A DNA stretch of 64,000 nucleotides, from NCBI GenBank assembly GCA_032717465.1, contig CM064658.1:7608501-7672500 (forward strand), read 5' to 3'. Positions within the stretch are counted from its first letter, which is position 1, and every line of letters starts with the position of its first letter. The DNA comes from Coenobita brevimanus (lineage: Eukaryota > Arthropoda > Malacostraca > Decapoda > Coenobitidae). This document shows, one piece after another, positions 60,459 through 64,000 of the stretch. The notes below the pieces were generated by a model. The model was not told the origin of the DNA, did no database searches, and saw only the letters and a program-made list of their open reading frames with translations. Made by a program: the position numbers and the translations under genes.

Positions 60459-61154
60459 TTAAGGCCCCGTCACACGATCAATGAGCAAGTGTGGTGGCCA
60501 AGCACGCTTCACAGCAGTTTCGAAGCATGGTGACGAAGCAAGGTAGAAAGCGTGGTTCAGCATAAAGACTGTTCACATGTTTACTGACTCCCCTGCGCTC
60601 AGCGCTCTGTTCAGTGTGTGGGAGGTGTGGGAGAGACGTTTGCGCCCTGTTTGTCCCACGGCTTTATTATGTCCAGAGTGCACCTGCTATTATTTTTCTG
60701 GATATGTTTCAGTAGTTTGATATAAGTGTCAGTTCTCGCATTTCTGTTCTAGAATGCTTCACTTTTCACCTGCCACAAACAGGAAAGCTCCTATACTTCT
60801 CAATTAGATGTAATGTTCCACTCAAATGGAAGATTCGTGGTACATGTAGAGGTATCTTGTGGCTCCAATGTGGGTAGGCTAGGGGCGGCGACGGACTCCA
60901 TCCTATGATCTTTGGTGGCTACCGGCGCGGGGGCTGTGGACACGCACTGGGTTGTCACACGAGCAGTGGGCAAGTGTGGTGGCCGAGCAGCGTGCCGAAG
61001 AGCGTGTTTCAGCTAGAGTTTTGGGTCGCTGATGAACCTGCTCGAGCAAGGATGGTGCTTCAGTTCCGCACGTCTACACGATCATTTTCCATGCATTCTC
61101 CGCGCCCATGCTGAATCACCACACTTGCCCACTGATCGTGTGACGGGGCCTTTA
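60459..61154. mobile_element. TTA-flanked MITE, U3 (split from its left flank by piggyBac)
   Basis: Same element, ending at 61151 with TTA at 61152-61154. Its left flanking TTA plus its first base forms the TTAA used by the piggyBac insertion. So the original left flank is now at 56203-56206 and the MITE resumes at 60462. Confidence 0.8.
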
Positions 61155-61852
61155 GGTTCACGTTCAGATGAGTGTGGGGCCATATACTCATGACCCACCA
61201 CACCTCCGCCCACCTTCAGACTCACTACCTGTTTCAGCTCCCTCAAGTACTTCCCTATCCCCCAAAAGCAGGATGGTGTACTGCAGAAGGCCAATTTAAG
61301 GCTGCAGTCCACTGGCTTCTCATTTCAAATGAGCCTGGGGCCACAACAACGGCTACAACACCCCTACATACAGTCACTCACCATCTAAACATACCATCTA
61401 AGCACACACTCTTTCTACCCTATATTTAACTTTCTCATGTTGGGGACAACTCTAGAATTCTGTGCTGGCTATCACCAGACGTTAATTTCTACTATTTCCT
61501 CTTTCCATAATTAACTAAGGTAGCAGTAGTAGTTGTAGCTGCTTGTTCATCTCAGTCATGAACCCCGTGGACTGTAGGCTGATGCTGCCCTTCTCCCGCA
61601 GTCCACCATCCTCCTTCCATGGGACAGGGGCCACCTGAGAGACATCCGTCAAACCGAGCAGTGCAGCCGCCTGCTAACATTGATGCCACCACTTGTAGGC
61701 ACCATCCTCCTATCATGGGATTGGTAGGGAGTGTAGGAACGTTTTTATATAGGGGGTCCCGTGGTCAGCGCCGTACCTCGTGTGTCTGCAAGGCCTTCCC
61801 GTACCGGCCACCCGGGGACATGCCACGTAGCAGTGGGATCCTGCATGCCCCT

Positions 61853-61901
<49 letters not shown>

Positions 61902-62684
61902 ATTTAGTAAAAATACGCTGTTCATTTGAAATCGAGGCAGCACTGCAGGAGGCGCTACTATTGGGCCATTCTACCGAATCCACCCTTCCTTCTCCGATGG
62001 GGCCACCGCGTCTCCCCGGGCCAGTACCTGTGTGGAGGGTAACGCCTCTGACAGCACGTGTTCACAGGAGTCGGTGTTCTAGTACTTCTCTAAACTTTGG
62101 GAATTCTATTTGTGTATTACGTCTCAAGGTGAACCAGGTCATCCCTCTATGGGTAACAGTACCTACAGGACACTGCCGCAGCTGCTGATAAGAGACCCCA
62201 GCCATCTTCCTGTTTACACCATGGCAGGGGATCGGTCAAAGTGCTGGCCACTGGGAACCTCACACCGGGCCACCTGAGTCTTAATTTGGTTCCTCGCTAG
62301 CCTCTTTCTCGGGGGGTTCAGCTCCATGGGATTTGTCCGACATTATTAGAGATACAAATAAACAAAATACAGATCGATATGGACTGACAGAATGTCTCAT
62401 ACGGATAGACAGGAAGCCAACCAGAGACAAACTACGAAAAATAAAATGAGTGATAGATATAAACAGACAGACAGACAGGTAAGAGAGACAGACTTACATA
62501 TAAACAGACAGGACGCCGACTCAGACAGAAGACGATAAATGAAACACAGACAGATATATAAACAGACATAAACAAACAAATAGATAAACTGTTAGATAGA
62601 TAGTACAATGGGACCACGATAGACAAACGAAATAGTAGGAGACAGAAAGAGGGAAACAGACATAGAAACAGACAGACAGAAACA

Positions 62685-62721
<37 letters not shown>

Positions 62722-63144
62722 AGACAGACAGAAAGAGGATAACTTAGACATAGACAGAGGGAACTTAGAAATAGACACTAATAGAGAAAACAGTGAACTT
62801 CGATAAATATCACAGAGTAGGATGTTAGGGTGGAATATGAAAAATAAATAGCCAAGATATGGATGGTCCGAAATTATTATGGTACCTATGACACGGCCGT
62901 TAGACACAGATAGATAAGATGACATTATCATTACTATTATTTTTATTATTATTATTATTATCACAGTCATAACCATTATCGTTATTATTATCATCATTAT
63001 CATCATCATCGCCAATATCCCTATCATCATCATCATCATCACCGCCAATATCATCATCATCATCATCACCACCACTACCCCTATCATCATCATCATCATC
63101 ATCACCAATATCCCTAACATCACCACCATCATCATCATCATCGC

Positions 63145-64000
63145 CATATGACAGGGTGGATAGACAAGGATTGTGGAAAGTATTAAGAATATATGGAGTA
63201 GATGGGAAGTTATTGAATGCTGTGAAGAGTATGTATGATGGTGCTAAGGCTGCAGTGCGTGTAGATGGTGAACTGAGTGAATTTTTCTCTTTGAAGTTTG
63301 GGTTGAAACAGGGATGTGTCATGTCTCCATGGTTGTTCAATCTGTACATGGATGGGGTAATAAAAGTGGTACAAAGTAGGGTAGTGGATGTTGGAGTGGC
63401 CCTGGTGAGAGAGGGTAGTGTTTGGAAACTCCCTGTACTGTTGTTTGTAGATGATACTGTGTTGTTGAGTGAAGACGAAGGGGAGCTGCAAGGCTTGGTG
63501 GATGAGTTTGGGAGTGTGTGTAAGAAACGGTATCTAAAGGTGAATGTATGGAAGAGTAAAGTGATGGTCTTTGAGAGAGGTGAAGTCAGTGAATGTAGTG
63601 AGGTTGGATGGTGAGGAATTGGAAAATGTGAGTACATTTAAGTACCTGGGTAGTGTGATGAGTAAAGATGGAGGTTTGGAGGGTGAAGTGCTTGAATAGG
63701 TAAAGCAGGGAAAAAAGGTTGCTGGTTCCTTGAAAGCAGTGATAAGAAGCAGGGAAGTGAGCATGGAAGTGAAAAAGTAACTACATGACAGTATTGTAAT
63801 ACCAACTCTAACGTACGGAAGTGAAGCTTGGACGTTGCTGGAAGGACACAAGTCAAGAATGAGAGCAGTGGAAATGAGTTATTTAAGAGGAGCCTGTGGA
63901 GTCACATGGAGAGACAAGCTGACAAATGAGGATATAAAGGAGCGTTGTGGTGTGGATGTGGATGTGATAGGAAGCGTTACGAGGAATACACTGAGGTGGT
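63145..64000 (+). mobile_element. RTE-like LINE fragment A, U3 (cut by window end)
   Basis: Same fragment, first 856 bp visible. The motif B Trp is retained, and FADD has become FVDD (Ala to Val before the catalytic pair). The same frameshift follows at about 63596. A 6-bp duplication (GTGGAT) near 63955-63966 is private to this copy. Confidence 0.8.

Larger units (their letters stand above)
53604..64000. repeat. Array unit U3 (3' part outside window, piggyBac insertion)
   Basis: Fourth unit, visible only from the kinase-like gene into RTE fragment A. It carries the longest 31-bp minisatellite of the four and a 4,252-bp piggyBac element at the left edge of its MITE. The array therefore continues beyond both window ends. 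Confidence 0.93.

Overview
This is a stretch of animal nuclear DNA. It is rich in simple repeats (ATC/ATG, GATA/GACA, TA, CA), full of non-LTR retrotransposon remains, and has no operons, RNA operons or dense gene packing. The mixture of RTE-like and I-like LINEs, a looper-type piggyBac, TTA-target MITEs, a tRNA-derived SINE and a divergent tandemly amplified kinase-like gene suggests an arthropod, most likely a decapod crustacean. The host call is an inference.

The whole window is one head-to-tail tandem array. A unit of about 19.0 kb recurs with phase points at 1, 19008, 34565 and 53604, here called U0, U1, U2 and U3; U3 is cut by the window end. Each unit runs in this order: (i) a minus-strand gene for a membrane-anchored, acidic, kinase-like protein; (ii) an AT-rich flank, GTAG repeats and a 31-bp minisatellite; (iii) a TTA-flanked MITE of about 690 bp; (iv) a gene-free segment with a TA array, then a block of GACA/CA/ATC repeats; (v) RTE-like fragment A; (vi) a 30-bp minisatellite; (vii) the C-terminal remnant of another LINE on the minus strand; (viii) RTE-like fragment B; (ix) gene-free DNA with old diverged repeats; (x) a nearly full-length but dead RTE-like LINE, C; (xi) poly-T/ATG-rich DNA and three 112-bp repeats behind the 3' end of the next gene copy.

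The units differ by discrete later events. U1 lost 9.8 kb (from segment iv to before the C element), gained a 6.2-kb I-like LINE inside C, and gained a 172-bp tRNA-derived SINE. U3 gained a 4.25-kb piggyBac element exactly at the edge of its MITE. Minisatellite lengths also differ between units.

The only host-type gene is the kinase-like one. Its frame is colinear over 614 codons in the U1 copy and is interrupted only by TAG codons, at codon 23 and codon 312 in every copy where these are visible, plus codon 570 in U2 and U3. Between U2 and U3 my hand count finds about as many silent as replacement changes, and the only indel is 3 bp. That is more constraint than a plain pseudogene should show. 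Whether the TAGs are read through, removed, or mark a dead family amplified with its unit is the main open question here.
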